64,000 bases of DNA from Paenibacillus durus (GTDB lineage: Bacteria; Bacillota; Bacilli; Paenibacillales; Paenibacillaceae). Below, in pieces: positions 8,412 to 17,385 of the stretch; position 1 is the stretch's first letter, and every line of letters begins with the position of its first letter. The stretch covers positions 2,108,001-2,172,000 of the forward strand of contig NZ_CP009288.1 in the NCBI RefSeq assembly GCF_000756615.1, written 5' to 3'. The notes under the pieces were generated by a model. That model ran no database searches. It was not told where the DNA came from and saw only the letters and a program-made list of their open reading frames with translations. A program made the position numbers and the translations under genes.

Positions 8412-9191
8412 ATGAAGTCCGTCATTGACATAGAGAAGAAGACCATCATTGATATAGAAAAGCTGGATCTCTACTACGAGTCCTTTCATGCGCTTAAAGG
8501 CATGGATTTGCAAATTCCGGAGAAGGCGGTTACCGCGTTTATCGGGCCGTCCGGCTGCGGTAAATCGACGCTGCTGCGCACCTTGAACCGGATGAACGAT
8601 ATGATCCCGGGAACGCGGATCGAAGGAAAGGTTCTGATCGGCGGCAAGGATATTTACGGCGGCGATGTAGAAGTGGAGAGCTTGCGCAAGCAAGTGGGGA
8701 TGGTTTTTCAGCAGCCGAATCCTTTTCCAAAATCGATATACGATAATGTTGCTTACGGCCCGAGACTGCATGGCAAGCCTCCCAAAGCCGAGCTCGACGA
8801 GCTGGTGGAGCAAAGTCTGCGCCAAGCAGCTCTTTGGGACGAAGTGAAGGACTTTCTGAAGAAATCGGCGCTTAGTCTGTCCGGCGGACAGCAGCAGCGG
8901 CTCTGTATTGCCAGAGCCCTTGCCGTGCAACCTGATATTCTGCTGATGGACGAAGCAACTTCCGCGCTTGATCCGGTATCGACACAGAAGATCGAAGAGC
9001 TTGTTCAGGAACTGCGGGACCGGTATACGATTGTGATGGTTACGCACAATATGCATCAAGCCGCTCGAGTTTCGGGCAGAACGGTGTTCTTTCTGAACGG
9101 CGTGATTGTCGAGGCGGCGGATACGGAGCAGTTATTCTCGAATCCTAAAGATTCGCGCACCGAAGATTACATTTCCGGCAGATTCGGCTAA
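8412..9191 (+). CDS. pstB: Phosphate ABC transporter ATPase PstB
   Basis: A 259-residue ATPase energising high-affinity phosphate import through PstCA. The Walker A motif GPSGCGKST (45-53), a Q-loop MVFQQPNPFP, the signature SLSGGQQQR, Walker B ILLMDEATSALDP and the switch His (VTHNMHQA) are all present. The segment TLNRMNDMIPG after Walker A is diagnostic for PstB. The start is uncertain: ATG 8412 is 13 bases from AAGGAG, while ATG 8385 and 8388 are in frame upstream. It is followed by phoU after 78 bp. No pstS, pstC or pstA occurs nearby, so the membrane partners must be encoded elsewhere. Confidence 0.93.
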   Translation: MKSVIDIEKKTIIDIEKLDLYYESFHALKGMDLQIPEKAVTAFIGPSGCGKSTLLRTLNRMNDMIPGTRIEGKVLIGGKDIYGGDVEVESLRKQVGMVFQQPNPFPKSIYDNVAYGPRLHGKPPKAELDELVEQSLRQAALWDEVKDFLKKSALSLSGGQQQRLCIARALAVQPDILLMDEATSALDPVSTQKIEELVQELRDRYTIVMVTHNMHQAARVSGRTVFFLNGVIVEAADTEQLFSNPKDSRTEDYISGRFG

Positions 9192-9269
9192 TAAAGCCGG
9201 CTTCCCTTGGGGAAGTGCGTGCTTGGCCTGCCCGGATGACCTAATGATTCGAGGAGGATCGCTCTAATT

Positions 9270-9929
9270 ATGATTCGAAGAGTGGAATTAGATAAAAATC
9301 TTGAGGAACTGCGGAATCTGCTGCGGCAGATGGCTGAGCATGTCATTGACGCGCTCGAAGGAGCCGTGCTTTCCTTGCAGAAGCTTGATACATCCAGGGC
9401 ACAAGAAATTGTGCAGGCTGATGTTCATCTTAATGAATTGGAAGAAAAGATTATGGATATCGGTTCGCGTCTAATCGTCACGCAGCAGCCGGTAGCCAAG
9501 GATTTACGCAGAATAATCGTTGCTTTTAGAATATCGAGCGATCTTGAGCGGATGGGCGATTTAGCGCTGGATGTGGCTAAGGTGACTCTCCGTATCCAAG
9601 GCCAGGATCTGATCAAACCGCTGGTTGACATTCCCCGTATGGCTGAAATTGTTACACTCATGACCAGTGAAGCCATTACCGCCTATCTGGACGAGAATAC
9701 GGATCTGGCGCATAAAATGGCAATGGACGACGATCAGGTCGATCATTTGTACAGCTCTATGATCAATGATTTGTATACCTATATGAGTGAGAAGTCCGAA
9801 TCGGTCTCTCAGGCGATGCTGCTTACGCTGGTTGGGCGGTACATCGAGCGGATCGCCGATCATGCGACCAACATTGGGGAAAGCGTTGTTTACTTGGTAA
9901 CAGGTAAACGTCCGGATTTAAATATGTAG
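9270..9929 (+). CDS. phoU: Phosphate signalling protein PhoU
   Basis: A 219-residue all-helical protein made of two PhoU repeats, each containing the metal-binding-type E-x-x-x-D signature seen in KDLRRIIVAFRISSDLERMGD (first repeat) and YIERIADHATNIGES (second). PhoU links the Pst transporter to the Pho two-component system and dampens signalling and uptake when phosphate is plentiful. The ATG follows GAGGAGGA. It forms an operon with pstB and ends at a strong terminator. Confidence 0.93.
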   Translation: MIRRVELDKNLEELRNLLRQMAEHVIDALEGAVLSLQKLDTSRAQEIVQADVHLNELEEKIMDIGSRLIVTQQPVAKDLRRIIVAFRISSDLERMGDLALDVAKVTLRIQGQDLIKPLVDIPRMAEIVTLMTSEAITAYLDENTDLAHKMAMDDDQVDHLYSSMINDLYTYMSEKSESVSQAMLLTLVGRYIERIADHATNIGESVVYLVTGKRPDLNM

Positions 9930-9973
9930 TAAACGGCCAGGCCGTTTGGTGAATACGCCGAATATGTTTATAA

Positions 9974-10024
9974 GAGAAAGCGCATCATTGCCGCTAAGCG
10001 GTGAGGGCGCTTTCTTCTTTTTTC
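9974..10024 (+). terminator. Terminator after phoU
   Basis: GAAAGCGC (9976-9983) pairs with GCGCTTTC (10007-10014). The loop contains a second small stem (CCGCTAAGCGG), and TTCTTTTTT follows. Confidence 0.85.
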
Positions 10025-10128
10025 ACAGAATGTGTAAGCTTTGAAGCCGCTAATGGCACTTTGATGGGCTATTTTGCCGGGCCGTGTGGTAAGATGTAAA
10101 GGATAAGCAATAAAAGACGAGGTGCAAA

Positions 10129-12786
10129 ATGGACAAGCTGATTCTTATAGATGGAAATAATGTCATTTACCGTGCATTCTTCGCCATGCCTCCCCTGACT
10201 AATACAGCAGGGCAGCAGACCAACGCCGTGTACGGCTTTACTACAATGCTGCTTCGGCTGATTGAGGAGCATAAACCGACGCATCTGATCGTCGCGTTCG
10301 ACGCGGGGAAGGTCACCTTCCGGCACGAAGGTTACCAGGAGTACAAGGGGGGCCGTCAGAAGACGCCGCCCGAGTTGTCGGAGCAGTTCCCGCTCCTCAA
10401 AGGTCTGCTTAGCGACCTGGGCGTGCCGCAGTTTGAGATTGAGAACTATGAAGCGGATGATATTATCGGCAGTATCTCCCGGCAGGCGGACGAAGCGGGA
10501 CGCCAGGTGATGATCGTATCGGGGGATAAGGACATGCTGCAGCTGGCGTCGGAGCATACGACCATTGCGCTGATTCGCAAGGGTGTCACCGATATCGAGC
10601 TGTATGGACCGAAGCAGATCCGTGATAAGTACGATTTGACGCCGCAGCAGATCATCGACCTCAAAGGGCTGATGGGCGATGCGAGCGACAATATTCCCGG
10701 CGTACCGGGTGTCGGCGAGAAGACTGCCCTCAAGCTGCTTGCCCAGTTCGGCTCCGTAGAGGGAGTGATCGCGGGAACAGGCGAGCTGAAGGGCAAGATG
10801 AAGGAGAAGCTGGAGGCGCATGCCGACGACGCCATTATGAGCAAAAAGCTGGCGACCATATACCGTGAGGTTCCGCTGACACATTCCTGGGAGGATTTGG
10901 CTTTCCATGGTCTCAAGAAAGACACAGCCGGACCTGCGCTGGCGAAGCTGGAATTCAAGTCACTGCTCGAGCGCCTTTCCTTGAGCGGGAGCGCCCCCGT
11001 GAACGAAGAGTCGTCCTCCAAAGCGGTGCAGCTTGACATCGTCATTGCTGGTGAGCCGGAGCTTGAAGAGCTTACGGCCGCGCTGACGGATGTGAAGGCG
11101 CTGCATGTGGAGACGAACGGCGAGAACCCGCACCGGGCCGAGGTAATCGGCCTGGCGCTATCGCTGCTGGAGCGGCATTATTTTGTGCCGTTCGAGCTGC
11201 TGAAGAGCGGCGCCGCGGCGGGCTTGCGCGATTGGCTGGCCGACGAGCATGCGCCGAAGAACGGCTACGACCTGCACCGCGCGGACTTGGCGCTGCACTG
11301 GCAGGGCATCCCCTTCGCCGGGGCGGCGCATGATGTGCAGCTCGCAGCATATCTGCTCGACCCGACCGAGGCCAACCAGAACCTCAGCGACCTTGTCGCC
11401 AAATACGGCCTGCCGCGCCTTGCGCCGGACGAAGAAGTATTTGGCAAGGGAGCCAAATACAAAGTGCCGGAGCTGGACATTCTGGGCGCGCATGTCGCCT
11501 CGAAGAGCGCGTCTGTGCTTGGCCTTGTACCGAAGCAGGAGCAGGATCTGACCGAAACAGCCATGTCCGGGCTGTTCCACGATCTGGAAATGCCGCTTTC
11601 GCGCATTTTGGCCGACATGGAGAAACAGGGGATTGCCGTCAATATGGACGGTCTCAAGGAGCTGGGCCGGGAATTTGAGAGCACGATCTCGGGCCTCGTT
11701 GAGCAAATCTATGAAATCGCGGGCACGGAATTCAATTTGAATTCGACGAAGCAGCTTGGTGAGATTTTATTCGATAAGCTTGGACTTCCTGTTATCAAGA
11801 AGACAAAGACCGGCTATTCCACCGATGCTGAGGTGCTGGAGAAGCTGGAGCCTTACCATGAAATCGTACAAAAGATTTTGCAGTACCGCACGCTCGCGAA
11901 GCTGCAGTCCACTTACGTGGAAGGGCTGCTGAAGGAAATTGCCCCGTCGACGGGCAAGGTGCACACCTTCTACCGTCAGACGATTGCGGCGACCGGACGG
12001 CTGAGCAGCCAGTTCCCGAACTTGCAGAACATCCCGATCCGGCTGGAGGAAGGCCGCAAAATCCGTAAAGTATTCGTGCCCTCCGAGCCAGGCTGGTCGA
12101 TTCTGGCGGCCGACTATTCGCAGATTGAGCTGCGGGTGCTTGCGCATATTTCGGACGACGCAAGGCTGAAGGAAGCCTTTTTGCATGATATGGATATTCA
12201 TACCAAGACGGCCATGGACGTATTCGGCGTTCCTGCCGAAGCGGTCGACGGCAACATGCGGCGCTCTGCCAAAGCGGTCAATTTCGGTATCGTATACGGT
12301 ATCAGCGATTATGGCCTTTCCCAGAACCTGAATATTACGCGGAAGGAAGCCGGAAGGTTCATCGAGCAGTATTTCGAGGTGTTCCAGGGCGTACGCCGAT
12401 ATATGGACGAGATTGTCCGCGAAGCGCGCAAAGCGGGCTACGTCACTACGCTGCTGGAACGCCGACGTTATCTGCCGGAGATCAATGCGAGCAACTTTAA
12501 TCTGCGTTCTTTTGCCGAGCGGACGGCGATGAATACACCGATTCAGGGAACCGCAGCCGATATTATCAAGCTGGCGATGATCCATATGGACCGGGCCCTG
12601 TTCGAGCGTAAGCTGAAGAGCCGCATGCTGCTTCAGGTGCATGACGAATTAGTGTTCGAGGTGCCGGAGGACGAGCTGGAAACGATGAAAAAGCTCGTGC
12701 CTGAAGTTATGGAAGGCGCGCTGAAGCTGTCGGTTCCGCTCAAGGCGGAGGTAAGTTATGGAAGTAACTGGTATGAAGCAAAATAA
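10129..12786 (+). CDS. polA: DNA polymerase I
   Basis: An 885-residue family A polymerase for Okazaki-fragment maturation and repair. Residues 1-290 form the 5'-3' exonuclease with the ADDIIGS, SGDKDMLQL and GDASDNIPGVPGVG motifs. The middle domain (~310-480) has the proofreading exonuclease fold but lacks its catalytic acids: the first motif reads LHVETNG instead of a D-x-E, and the later aspartates are also replaced, so proofreading is probably absent, as in other bacilli. The polymerase domain has motif A DYSQIELRVLAH, motif B RRSAKAVNFGIVYG and motif C QVHDELVFEVP. The gene is followed by mutM after 53 bp, a common polA-mutM-coaE repair block in Firmicutes. Confidence 0.96.
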   Translation: MDKLILIDGNNVIYRAFFAMPPLTNTAGQQTNAVYGFTTMLLRLIEEHKPTHLIVAFDAGKVTFRHEGYQEYKGGRQKTPPELSEQFPLLKGLLSDLGVPQFEIENYEADDIIGSISRQADEAGRQVMIVSGDKDMLQLASEHTTIALIRKGVTDIELYGPKQIRDKYDLTPQQIIDLKGLMGDASDNIPGVPGVGEKTALKLLAQFGSVEGVIAGTGELKGKMKEKLEAHADDAIMSKKLATIYREVPLTHSWEDLAFHGLKKDTAGPALAKLEFKSLLERLSLSGSAPVNEESSSKAVQLDIVIAGEPELEELTAALTDVKALHVETNGENPHRAEVIGLALSLLERHYFVPFELLKSGAAAGLRDWLADEHAPKNGYDLHRADLALHWQGIPFAGAAHDVQLAAYLLDPTEANQNLSDLVAKYGLPRLAPDEEVFGKGAKYKVPELDILGAHVASKSASVLGLVPKQEQDLTETAMSGLFHDLEMPLSRILADMEKQGIAVNMDGLKELGREFESTISGLVEQIYEIAGTEFNLNSTKQLGEILFDKLGLPVIKKTKTGYSTDAEVLEKLEPYHEIVQKILQYRTLAKLQSTYVEGLLKEIAPSTGKVHTFYRQTIAATGRLSSQFPNLQNIPIRLEEGRKIRKVFVPSEPGWSILAADYSQIELRVLAHISDDARLKEAFLHDMDIHTKTAMDVFGVPAEAVDGNMRRSAKAVNFGIVYGISDYGLSQNLNITRKEAGRFIEQYFEVFQGVRRYMDEIVREARKAGYVTTLLERRRYLPEINASNFNLRSFAERTAMNTPIQGTAADIIKLAMIHMDRALFERKLKSRMLLQVHDELVFEVPEDELETMKKLVPEVMEGALKLSVPLKAEVSYGSNWYEAK

Positions 12787-12839
12787 AAGCCCCCGCATGC
12801 CTTGCTTATCCGGTATAATGGAGTAGAGGTGAAGACATC

Positions 12840-13676
12840 ATGCCGGAATTACCGGAAGTAGAGACCGTCAAGAGAACACTGAACACCTTGGTGCAAGGAA
12901 AAAAGATACAGAAAGTCACCGTCCGGCTGCCGCGTATTATCCGGCGTCCGGACGATATTCGAGTATTTGAAACTATGCTGGAAGGCCATACGATCGAGCG
13001 TGTGGAGCGCCGCGGCAAATTTTTGCGCTTTCTGCTGGACGGTCTGGTGCTTGTCTCCCATCTGCGGATGGAAGGCCGGTACGGATTGTATGCTGCGGAA
13101 GAGCCTTTAGATAAACATACACATGTGATTTTTCATTTTGAGGATGGGACTGAGCTGCGCTATACGGACGTAAGGCAGTTCGGCACCATGGATTTGTTCC
13201 TGCCTGGAGATGATCTCAGCCTTCCTCCGCTGAACAAGCTGGGACTGGAACCGCTGGACCCGGAATTTACACCCGAAGCGTTTAAGGATCTGGTAGCCGG
13301 GAAAAATACAAAAATCAAGCCTCTGCTGCTCAATCAGGCATATGTGGTCGGCATCGGCAATATTTATGTGGATGAGTCCCTGCATCGGGCCGGTATTCAT
13401 CCGGAGACGGCTGCCAAATCACTGACTGCAGAGCAACTGAACCGGCTGCATCAGGCGATTGTCGCCACGCTGACGGAAGCGGTAAATGCCGGCGGCTCAT
13501 CCGTCAAATCTTATGTGAACGGCCAGGGAGTGAGCGGAAGCTATCAGCACAAGCTGCTGATCTACGGCCGCAAAGATCAAGCCTGTTATTCCTGCGGGTC
13601 CGTGGTTGAGAAGAGCGTAGTCGGCGGACGCGGGACGCATTTTTGTCCAAGCTGCCAGCCGCTGCTTTTAATGTGA
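12840..13676 (+). CDS. mutM: Formamidopyrimidine-DNA glycosylase MutM
   Basis: A 278-residue base-excision enzyme removing 8-oxoguanine and formamidopyrimidines. It begins PELPEVETVKR, with the N-terminal Pro nucleophile and the following Glu. It also has the helix-two-turn-helix segment VVGIGNIYVDESLHRAGIHP (20 residues) and a C-terminal zinc finger with two CxxC pairs (CYSCG and CPSC). The ribosome site is GAGGTGA. It lies between polA and ytaF, all on the same strand. Confidence 0.95.
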   Translation: MPELPEVETVKRTLNTLVQGKKIQKVTVRLPRIIRRPDDIRVFETMLEGHTIERVERRGKFLRFLLDGLVLVSHLRMEGRYGLYAAEEPLDKHTHVIFHFEDGTELRYTDVRQFGTMDLFLPGDDLSLPPLNKLGLEPLDPEFTPEAFKDLVAGKNTKIKPLLLNQAYVVGIGNIYVDESLHRAGIHPETAAKSLTAEQLNRLHQAIVATLTEAVNAGGSSVKSYVNGQGVSGSYQHKLLIYGRKDQACYSCGSVVEKSVVGGRGTHFCPSCQPLLLM

Positions 13677-13899
13677 AGACCTCTGCTTAGGATGAAGATT
13701 TTGTAGGCAAAAGCCGTATTTTGCGGGGGAGTTTTTCGCTGAATTCCTCCGGTTTTCTTCGCGTTTTACATTCTTTCATAAAGGTTGACACCCATAGCCC
13801 ATACCGCCCATATACTGTGTGAAGAATGCTACATTTGTGACTCGACGACTTCCGTCTTTATGCATCGGAGGTTTCGGTTCTTCACGGGAGGGATTGCGG

Positions 13900-14625
13900 G
13901 TGATCAGCCCCATTTTTTCACTGCTGCTGTTGGCATTTGCTCTGAGTCTGGACGGTTTCGGTGTCGGCATTACATACGGATTGCGCAAATTGAAAATACC
14001 TCTGCCCTCCGTACTCATTATCTCGCTCTGTTCCGGAGTTGTGATGTGCGTCTCGATGCAGGTTGGCGTGCTGCTGTCCAAAGTCGTCTCGCCACATATC
14101 GCTTCCCTGATCGGGGCGGTGATTATCCTTATCATGGGCTGCTGGTCGCTGGTACAGCTGGTAGTGCAAAGGGATGATGAGAGAACGGAAGGGGAAACTG
14201 GCGGGATGCCGGGAAACGCGGAAAATCAAAGCCCGGATGGCCTGGCAGTAACGGATAAAACTCGGGAGGAAGATCCGGAGAAATCTGCGGTGTTTTCCCT
14301 GGAGCTGCGGCGGCTCGGGATTGTTGTTCAAATCCTTCGCACTCCGTCCTCGGCTGACATGGATAAATCGGGCAGCATTTCCCCGGTAGAGGCGCTTGTG
14401 CTGGGCGTCGCCCTATCGCTGGACGCTTTCGGAACAGGCCTTGGAGCTGCGCTCCTTGGATTTAATCCGCTTTGGACGTCGCTCGTTATCGCCCTGTTCA
14501 GCGGCAGTATATTGCTTCTGGGGCTCCATACAGGGCTGCGTTTTGCCGGAACCTCCTGGATGAAGCACGCTTCGGTGCTGCCAGCGCTGCTCTTGATTGC
14601 AATAGGAATATTGAAGCTGTTATGA
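13900..14625 (+). CDS. ytaF: Sporulation membrane protein YtaF (MntP/LysE-like fold)
   Basis: About 241 residues with six hydrophobic segments arranged as two related halves: ALSLDGFGVGITYG in the first and ALSLDAFGTGLGAALLG in the second. A charged loop of ~60 residues (about 90-150) separates them. This matches YtaF, a sporulation-associated integral membrane protein related to manganese and cadmium efflux families; its exact role is unknown. GTG 13900 lies seven bases after CGGGAGGG; the frame is open upstream to 13819, but that extension has no good ribosome site or hydrophobic character. It sits ten bases ahead of coaE. Confidence 0.85.
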   Translation: MISPIFSLLLLAFALSLDGFGVGITYGLRKLKIPLPSVLIISLCSGVVMCVSMQVGVLLSKVVSPHIASLIGAVIILIMGCWSLVQLVVQRDDERTEGETGGMPGNAENQSPDGLAVTDKTREEDPEKSAVFSLELRRLGIVVQILRTPSSADMDKSGSISPVEALVLGVALSLDAFGTGLGAALLGFNPLWTSLVIALFSGSILLLGLHTGLRFAGTSWMKHASVLPALLLIAIGILKLL

Positions 14626-14634
14626 GGTGAAAAC

Positions 14635-15234
14635 ATGATTATGGGCTTAACCGGGGGAATTGCCTCCGGAAAAAGCACCGTGTCCGCCCTTCTCATCAAG
14701 AAGGGGGCAAGGCTCATTGACGCCGATGCCATTGCCCGGGAGATCATGCTCCCCGGACACGAAGTGCTGGCCGCCGTTACCGAATATTTTGGCGAGGGGA
14801 TACTTCTTCCTGACGGGACGTTGAACCGCACGAAATTAGGAGACATCGTCTTTCACGATCCTGAAGCCCTGAAGGCTCTGAATGGACTGACCCATCCGGT
14901 AATCCGAAGGGAAACTAGGGAGCGGATGCAGGCAATGGAACGGGAAACGCCTGAGCGATTGATCATCGTTGATATCCCGCTGCTCTTCGAGTCGGGGCTG
15001 GATGATATGTTTGAACGGATCTTGGTTGTTTATGCTCCGCGAGAGGTACAGCTTGAGCGTCTGAAGAGACGGAACGGGTTAACGCAGGATCAGGCTGAGG
15101 CCCGGCTGAACTCGCAAATGGATATTGAGCTCAAGCGCTCCAAAGCCGACTACATCATTGATAACAGCGGGGATCTTGCCGATACCGAGCGGCAGATCGC
15201 CGTTTTGTGGGACAGGCTGGGTCTTCCATGCTGA
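14635..15234 (+). CDS. coaE: Dephospho-CoA kinase CoaE
   Basis: A 199-residue P-loop kinase carrying out the last step of coenzyme A synthesis. The Walker A segment GGIASGKST lies at residues 6-14, with the DADAIAREI substrate segment and a DIPLLFESGL lid region. The ATG follows GAGGTGAAAAC. Its stop overlaps the ATG of the next gene (ATGCTGA), indicating translational coupling. Confidence 0.95.
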   Translation: MIMGLTGGIASGKSTVSALLIKKGARLIDADAIAREIMLPGHEVLAAVTEYFGEGILLPDGTLNRTKLGDIVFHDPEALKALNGLTHPVIRRETRERMQAMERETPERLIIVDIPLLFESGLDDMFERILVVYAPREVQLERLKRRNGLTQDQAEARLNSQMDIELKRSKADYIIDNSGDLADTERQIAVLWDRLGLPC

Positions 15235-15797
15235 AATGGCTCCTGAAAAAAAGAGTGCTGCTGCTGTTATTTCTCGGCTTTACCGCCATATTGTTTCTCA
15301 GCACGAACTGGATGTCCTGGTTTTATCCGATTTATTTTAAGGAAGAAATTCGCAAGCACAGCTCCACGTATCAGGTCGACCCCTATCTTGTGGCGGCAAT
15401 CATCCGGGTGGAGACCAATTTCAAGACCGGACGCGAGTCGAAAAAAGGAGCACTCGGACTTATGCAGCTGATGCCCGATACAGCTAAGTGGGCGCTTGAA
15501 CAGGCCAAGCTCCCTGATGTATCGATGAGCCGTCTCAAGAACGAGCCTTCAGCCAACATTGAGCTGGGCGCCTGGTATTTACATTCCTTATCCGGGCAGT
15601 TCGACGGCAACCGTACAGCGGTCATTGCGGCCTATAATGCCGGACCCGGAACGGTTCAGCGCTGGCTCGCGGATGGTTCATGGAACGGAAGCCAAGAGGA
15701 TATCAAAAATATTCCGTTTGGCGAGACCCGCCACTATGTACAGCGTGTCATTTATTACTACAATCAATATACGGAGATCTACGGGGGCGTGTTTTAG
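15228..15797 (+). CDS. Membrane-anchored lytic transglycosylase (SLT family)
   Basis: 189 residues. One N-terminal membrane segment (about 9-25) is followed by a goose-type SLT domain. The catalytic glutamate is Glu62 in AAIIRVETNF, followed by GALGLMQLMPDTA and AYNAGPGTV, the three signature motifs of family 1 transglycosylases. It cleaves peptidoglycan to 1,6-anhydromuropeptides outside the membrane. Similar genes follow coaE in many bacilli (YjbJ/YtcP-like), sometimes with roles in sporulation or germination. The start overlaps the coaE stop. Confidence 0.9.
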   Translation: MLKWLLKKRVLLLLFLGFTAILFLSTNWMSWFYPIYFKEEIRKHSSTYQVDPYLVAAIIRVETNFKTGRESKKGALGLMQLMPDTAKWALEQAKLPDVSMSRLKNEPSANIELGAWYLHSLSGQFDGNRTAVIAAYNAGPGTVQRWLADGSWNGSQEDIKNIPFGETRHYVQRVIYYYNQYTEIYGGVF

Positions 15798-15820
15798 CTG
15801 TACATTAAGCGATGCCATGA

Positions 15821-15870
15821 GAAAAGAAGTGCCGACCGGCCGTCTGGACCGTTTGGCACTTCTTCGGCAA
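15821..15870. terminator. Shared bidirectional terminator between transglycosylase and SASP
   Basis: AGAAGTGCC (15825-15833) pairs with GGCACTTCT (15855-15863). Read on the minus strand the stem ends in TTCTTTTC, so it suits the SASP gene best; on the plus strand the T-run is weak. Confidence 0.65.
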
Positions 15871-15885
15871 GCTTATGTTGGCAGA

Positions 15886-16116
15886 TTATTGGAATTGACC
15901 TGCCAGTTGTTGTTCAGCCAGGGTTACCAGACGTTTCGTAATGTAACCCCCGATCGAACCGTTCTCATAAGAAGTTTTATTGCCTTGATATCCATCCGGA
16001 GAAAGAGTGATACCAAGTTCTTGGGCAACTTCATATTTCAGTTGCTCCAAAGCCGCATTCGCTCTTGGTACGACAAGGTTATTGGTGCTGGATTGACCAT
16101 TGCTTGCTTGTGCCAT
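15886..16116 (-). CDS. Small acid-soluble spore protein, alpha/beta type
   Basis: A 76-residue DNA-binding spore protein. It shows both family signatures: the N-terminal LVVPRANAALEQLKYEVAQE, with the germination protease site region around the EVAQELGI segment, and the C-terminal GSIGGYITKRLVTLAEQQL. These proteins coat spore DNA in the A-like form and protect it from UV and heat, then feed the outgrowing spore. The ribosome site is GGAGGTGAACAG. The gene points against its neighbours, as usual for forespore-specific genes inserted in housekeeping blocks. Confidence 0.95.
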   Translation of the reverse strand: MAQASNGQSSTNNLVVPRANAALEQLKYEVAQELGITLSPDGYQGNKTSYENGSIGGYITKRLVTLAEQQLAGQFQ

Positions 16117-16242
16117 TTCTGTTCACCTCCTATCGGTTGGTAACTGTATTATGCGCCGGACTTGCCGCATTCATTACTTATTATCAAAGGTGTTTTCTGG
16201 AAAAGGAATACCCATAATCTTAGCAAAGGAAGTGATCGGATC

Positions 16243-16719
16243 ATGAAATGCCCATACTGCGACCATACTAACACTAAAGTGCTTGACTCCCGTCCGGCCA
16301 ATGAAAATAAATCGATCCGCCGCAGGCGGGAGTGCGAGAGGTGCAGCCGGCGCTTCACCACCTTCGAGATGGTGGAAGAAACCCCTCTGATCGTTATCAA
16401 GAAAGACGGAAGCCGTGAAGAGTTCAGCCGGGACAAAATACTTCGGGGCCTGATCCGCGCCTGCGAGAAACGACCCGTATCCGTCGAGCGGCTCGAGATG
16501 ATCGTCTCCGAGGTTGAGAAATCGCTGCGCGGCATCGCGGTAGCCGAGGTCGAGAGCCAGCAGATCGGCGAACTCGTGATGGAACAGCTCTATCCGGTGG
16601 ATGAAGTCGCTTACGTCCGCTTCGCGTCCGTGTACCGCCAGTTCAAGGACATCAATATGTTCATGAAGGAACTGAAGGCGCTCTTGTCCAAAAATCCGGC
16701 GGAGACGGAAGGACTGTAA
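16243..16719 (+). CDS. nrdR: Transcriptional repressor NrdR
   Basis: A 158-residue zinc ribbon plus ATP-cone regulator of ribonucleotide reductase genes. The ribbon uses Cys3, Cys6, Cys31 and Cys34 (MKCPYC and ECERC). The ATP-cone spans about residues 49-139 (VIKKDGSREEFSRDKI, EVAYVRFASVYRQFKD). ATG 16243 lies behind AAAGGAAG; the frame is open upstream but not coding in character. It ends at a clear terminator. Confidence 0.95.
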   Translation: MKCPYCDHTNTKVLDSRPANENKSIRRRRECERCSRRFTTFEMVEETPLIVIKKDGSREEFSRDKILRGLIRACEKRPVSVERLEMIVSEVEKSLRGIAVAEVESQQIGELVMEQLYPVDEVAYVRFASVYRQFKDINMFMKELKALLSKNPAETEGL

Positions 16720-16742
16720 GCCCAGGCTTAACAGTCCTTTTC
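16709..16742 (+). terminator. Terminator after nrdR
   Basis: AAGGACTGT plus AAGCC pairs with GGCTT plus ACAGTCCTT with one bulged base, followed by TTTT. It overlaps the nrdR stop codon. Confidence 0.75.
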
Positions 16743-16807
16743 GTCTATCGCATATTCCTATTGATACGGTAATCTTATTTGGTCTCCAACAATTTTCAAA
16801 AAAACTG

Positions 16808-16836
16808 TTGACATGGGTCTCGTAATTTTATATGAT
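16808..16836 (+). promoter_or_regulatory. SigA promoter of tRNA-Ala
   Basis: Consensus TTGACA (16808-16813), a 17-bp spacer, and TATGAT (16831-16836). It lies about 75 bp before the tRNA, as expected for a strong stable-RNA promoter. Confidence 0.85.
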
Positions 16837-16913
16837 ATAGAAGTCGGCTGCGGGACAACATGATGCGGAACATCAAGAAGAAGCCGATTTATACATATCG
16901 GATATATTAACAT

Positions 16914-16986
16914 GGGGCCTTAGCTCAGCTGGGAGAGCGCATCGCTGGCAGCGATGAGGTCAGGGGTTCGATCCCCCTAGGCTCCA
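16914..16986 (+). tRNA. tRNA-Ala (anticodon GGC)
   Basis: All four arms fold. The acceptor GGGGCCT pairs with AGGCTCC (one G-U). The D-stem is GCTC/GAGC. The anticodon stem CATCG/CGATG encloses the loop CTGGCAG, giving anticodon GGC. The T-arm is AGGGG-TTCGATC-CCCCT and the discriminator is A; CCA is not encoded. It is the left boundary of the accessory region: its 3' 53 bases are nearly repeated at 33863-33915. Confidence 0.96.
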
Positions 16987-16990
16987 TAAA

Positions 16991-17031
16991 GATGAAGAGT
17001 CTCACTCCAAGGAGTGGGGCTCTTCTTCATC
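16991..17031 (+). terminator. Hairpin terminator after tRNA-Ala
   Basis: GATGAAGAG pairs with CTCTTCTTCATC, with an inner CACTCC/GGAGTG stem. The T-run is short. From here to about 17160 I see a GC-rich stretch with no convincing gene. Confidence 0.6.
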
Positions 17032-17162
17032 TACATGGTTTTGGGGTCCGAACCCGAAGGGTTCGCCCGGGCGCAGGAATCGCCAGCGTACGAGTACGGT
17101 TGTCTCATTCCACCATAGCGATCTGCTTCGTCGAGTTCACATCATCCATTTATACGTATATA

Positions 17163-17350
17163 TTGACAAAGATTCCAGCTTATAATACTATAATTATAGT
17201 TTATAAAACTTATAAAAATACTAGGTATAAATATATTTTTAGAGAATATAATGCTGAAGATTATCTAAAACTTTATAAAAAAGTTGACCAGAATACTGGA
17301 GGCAAAGCATTACTATCTATTGTGGATAGGGCTTTGCCTCTTTAATTTTA
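17163..17350 (+). promoter_or_regulatory. Promoter and leader with terminator hairpin before the permease fragment
   Basis: TTGACA (17163-17168) is followed after 17 bp by TACTAT (17186-17191). About 100 nt later GAGGCAAAGC (17299-17308) pairs with GCTTTGCCTC (17331-17340) and runs into TTTAATTTT, still upstream of the ribosome site of the next gene. This layout (promoter, AT-rich leader, terminator, gene) fits transcription attenuation. I recognise no known riboswitch class. Confidence 0.5.
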
Positions 17351-17385
17351 AATAATGGAACTAGAATAGGGAAGGAGTTTTTATT

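Noticed and set aside
11100..11600. Active 3'-5' proofreading exonuclease in PolA
   Set aside because: The fold is recognisable but the catalytic acidic residues are replaced, as in other Firmicute enzymes, so this is ordinary.
13785..13816. TTGACA and TATACT before ytaF as a SigA promoter
   Set aside because: The spacer is about 20 bp, too long for a confident call, and sporulation-sigma patterns fit no better.
17050..17110. GC-rich sequence with GGTTCG resembling another tRNA arm after tRNA-Ala
   Set aside because: No acceptor or anticodon stem can be formed around it.
16992..17345. Open frame of ~117 codons just after tRNA-Ala
   Set aside because: It runs through the tRNA terminator, a GC-rich non-coding stretch and an AT-rich leader with a second terminator; there is no ribosome site and no family resemblance.
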